Source of the DNA: Ichthyophthirius multifiliis
Lineage: Eukaryota > Ciliophora > Oligohymenophorea > Hymenostomatida
DNA: 64,000 nucleotides
Direction: 5' to 3'
Assembly: GCF_000220395.1 (NCBI RefSeq)
Contig: NW_004085979.1
Span: forward strand, 1 to 64,000
A program made the position numbers and the translations under genes. Positions within the stretch are counted from its first letter, which is position 1. Each line of letters starts with the position of its first letter. This document shows positions 62,301 through 64,000 of this stretch, piece by piece. The notes under the pieces were generated by a model that was not told the origin of the DNA, ran no database searches, and was given only the letters and a program-made list of their open reading frames with translations.

Positions 62301-64000
62301 ATTTTTGAAGAAATATTCTAAAATTAATAGTTAACAATTTTTTCTGAAATAGATTAAGATATTTTTACTTGTATTAAAAATTATTTTATAAATATAAACG
62401 AATAAGAAGATAATATTTAAATTAATTCGAAAGATAATAATATAATTTATTGCAAAAGTCAAAATCAAATAGGAAAAGAACTATTTTGGAATATATTACA
62501 ATTTTCTTAAAATTAAGATGTAATAAATTAAACAACAAAGTTATTAGTATATACAAGCTGTAGAAAATACAATCAATAATAAATAGATTTATAAAAACTA
62601 TGGAATAAGTTTATGAAAAAATGTATTGAAAATTTTCAAACTACAAAAAGTTCAAGTTTCAAAGAAAAGCTTTTATATTTAATTTAATTATTTCTATAAG
62701 AGATTGAAGGGAGATATTATATTGGATAATAAAATATGAAAGTAATAGTTGTAATTGAATATAATGGTAAACATAATTTTTATATGAAAAAAAAAAAAAG
62801 GTTTAAAAAGAAATTCAATTTCCCACTTAATGCCACTTTTTTATTTATTAAAAAATAAATTATTAATACATTTTAAATTACAAAAAACGATTTTTAAATT
62901 AAATTGCCTTTAATTATAGCTGATTAGGGATATTACATATACAAAAACTAATATGAAGATACTAATTTATATGAAGTTCTTTAATATTAATATGATAAAA
63001 AAGAAATTTAAATATAAGTGGTTAATAGTGATAATGGAATAAACACAGTATAAAAAATTTATTAATTATATATTAAATTAATATATCTATATAAATAATT
63101 TAAAATAAAGAATTTAAAAGAGTATTACTTAAACGAATTTAAAAATTAATTAATAAACAGTTAAGTATTTTTAGATATTTTATTTGATTCTCTTCAACAA
63201 TAAACAGTAAAAAATATCAAAATATTTGAATATTCATGGAACATATTGTAAATATTACCAAAAAACAAAGATATAGTTAATAAGATATCAAATATATAAG
63301 TAATTTTTTTGAAATAAAAATAAAATAAAACATATTTTTTCTTTTTAAAAAATAAATAAATAAATTAAAGAATAATAGAAAGTTAAATTGGGAAGACTTT
63401 TTTTAAAATTAATAACTTTAAAAGTTACAATATTATTTATACATAATAAATAAAACGTTTTTGAATTAATAATAATGGTGTATAAAATTCATAAATAAAG
63501 GTGGATTTTAACATTTAGTATAAATATATGCAACCTAAGGTGATAAAATAAATGAAAATTTAATATTTTTTTAACTTCTTGCTTAATTAATGTCATTTAT
63601 TATAGAAACTTATTTAAATGAAGTTAGTAAATATTTTGGATAACTTTAAAGCTTTTAAAGTTTTATAAAAGCAATAACAATATATACATTTAAATATATA
63701 AATGTAGTTTTGGAAACATAATATGAATAAGACGCACTTTATTTAAGAAAATTCATTTAATATGGATATAACTTAATTAATATTTGTTTATAATAAAATT
63801 CTGAAACTTTTTATGAACTTTAATAATAAAGCTTTATATAGACTATAATTATTAAATTGTTATTAAATAAATAAGATGAAACATTAAGATAATTATCAAG
63901 CGTATTTATAGAAAAATTAGTATATTAATTAAAAAAATAAAGGAATGTAATAGACTGTATAGAACTATAATTCAATTAATTAATATTTGAGAACAATTAA
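59355..64000 (+). CDS. Large ubiquitin hydrolase, USP9X/FAF-like, N-terminal part (partial)
   Basis: Starts at ATG 59355 (MDQNLKYLQNGVHNNDDQNI) and runs off the window. Long exons separated by AT-rich introns, for example about 60400-60600. Only helical-repeat sequence is visible: PYYVDVYSIGKWQVGKVIDI early (a Tudor-like or chromo-barrel-like strand set), then DPNQINQYFRGTLNFMIEKI, KLYWEIIQDQNKLNNKLIDY with RDSCQQCIKNIQQNVQVCQS, ELFWNILQFSQNQDVINQTT with LQKLWNKFMKKCIENF, and near the end SSVFIEKLVYQLKKQRNVID. The W-xI...L...A..xF and R-x-C...V..SIKxL patterns match USP9X-type ARM regions. The Cys/His protease domain would lie beyond 64000. The call is by resemblance; another giant ARM protein cannot be excluded. 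Confidence 0.6.

Overview
The window looks like macronuclear DNA of an oligohymenophorean ciliate. It is extremely AT-rich. Genes read through in-frame TAA and TAG and end only at TGA. Conserved positions show TAA and TAG mean glutamine: in the ARF gene the GGQ and NKQD glutamines are TAA and the TQG glutamine is TAG. Introns are short (about 34-100 bp, a few longer), GT-AG and almost pure A+T. The composition and gene set fit Ichthyophthirius or a close relative of Tetrahymena; I cannot settle the species by eye. Because TAA/TAG are sense codons, standard-code ORFs are mostly fragments or shadows, so gene models below were read with the ciliate code and introns were placed by reading frame and homology.

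Layout. 0.6-1.8 kb: a coiled-coil gene. 2.2-3.0 kb: an unusual intergenic G-rich array of telomere-like GGGGTTA boxes. 3.5-9.3 kb (+): casein kinase II alpha, COP9 signalosome subunit CSN2 and a multi-pass membrane protein. 9.5-12.0 kb (-): a SPATA4-like CH domain protein with a long helical tail, divergent from a small four-TM protein. 14.2-19.6 kb (+): LITAF-like protein, TLDc protein with a myristoylation motif, a weak gene-like stretch, a C2H2 zinc-finger protein and RanBP1. 21.4-23.1 kb (+): a P-loop NTPase. 23.5-34.3 kb: mostly minus strand, OGFr-like protein, OSBP-related protein, heat shock factor and cyclase-associated protein, with one plus-strand Q/N-rich gene. 35.9-42.9 kb (+): ARF GTPase, coiled-coil protein, a broken ORF, tRNA-His and a ChrA-type transporter. 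43.0-58.8 kb (-): CHHC zinc-finger protein, protein kinase, PWWP protein, a ~1,800-residue type I membrane protein, a PKA regulatory subunit pseudogene and mitochondrial ATP synthase OSCP. 59.4-64 kb (+): the 5' part of a large USP9X-like ubiquitin hydrolase, cut by the window end.

The genes are individually transcribed eukaryotic units, not operons. They cover vesicle traffic and lipid transfer (ARF, OSBP, LITAF), Ran transport (RanBP1), protein turnover (CSN2, USP9X-like), stress transcription (HSF), chromatin (PWWP), actin (CAP), cilia (CH domain) and energy (OSCP). Most observations of interest concern sequence structure: the GGGGTTA array with a Cbs-like motif, a repeated pattern of reading-frame breaks at A/T homopolymers that all fit one missing base, a decayed PKA-R copy with in-frame TGAs, and a CHHC zinc-finger protein that may belong to the Gtsf1/U11-48K class.
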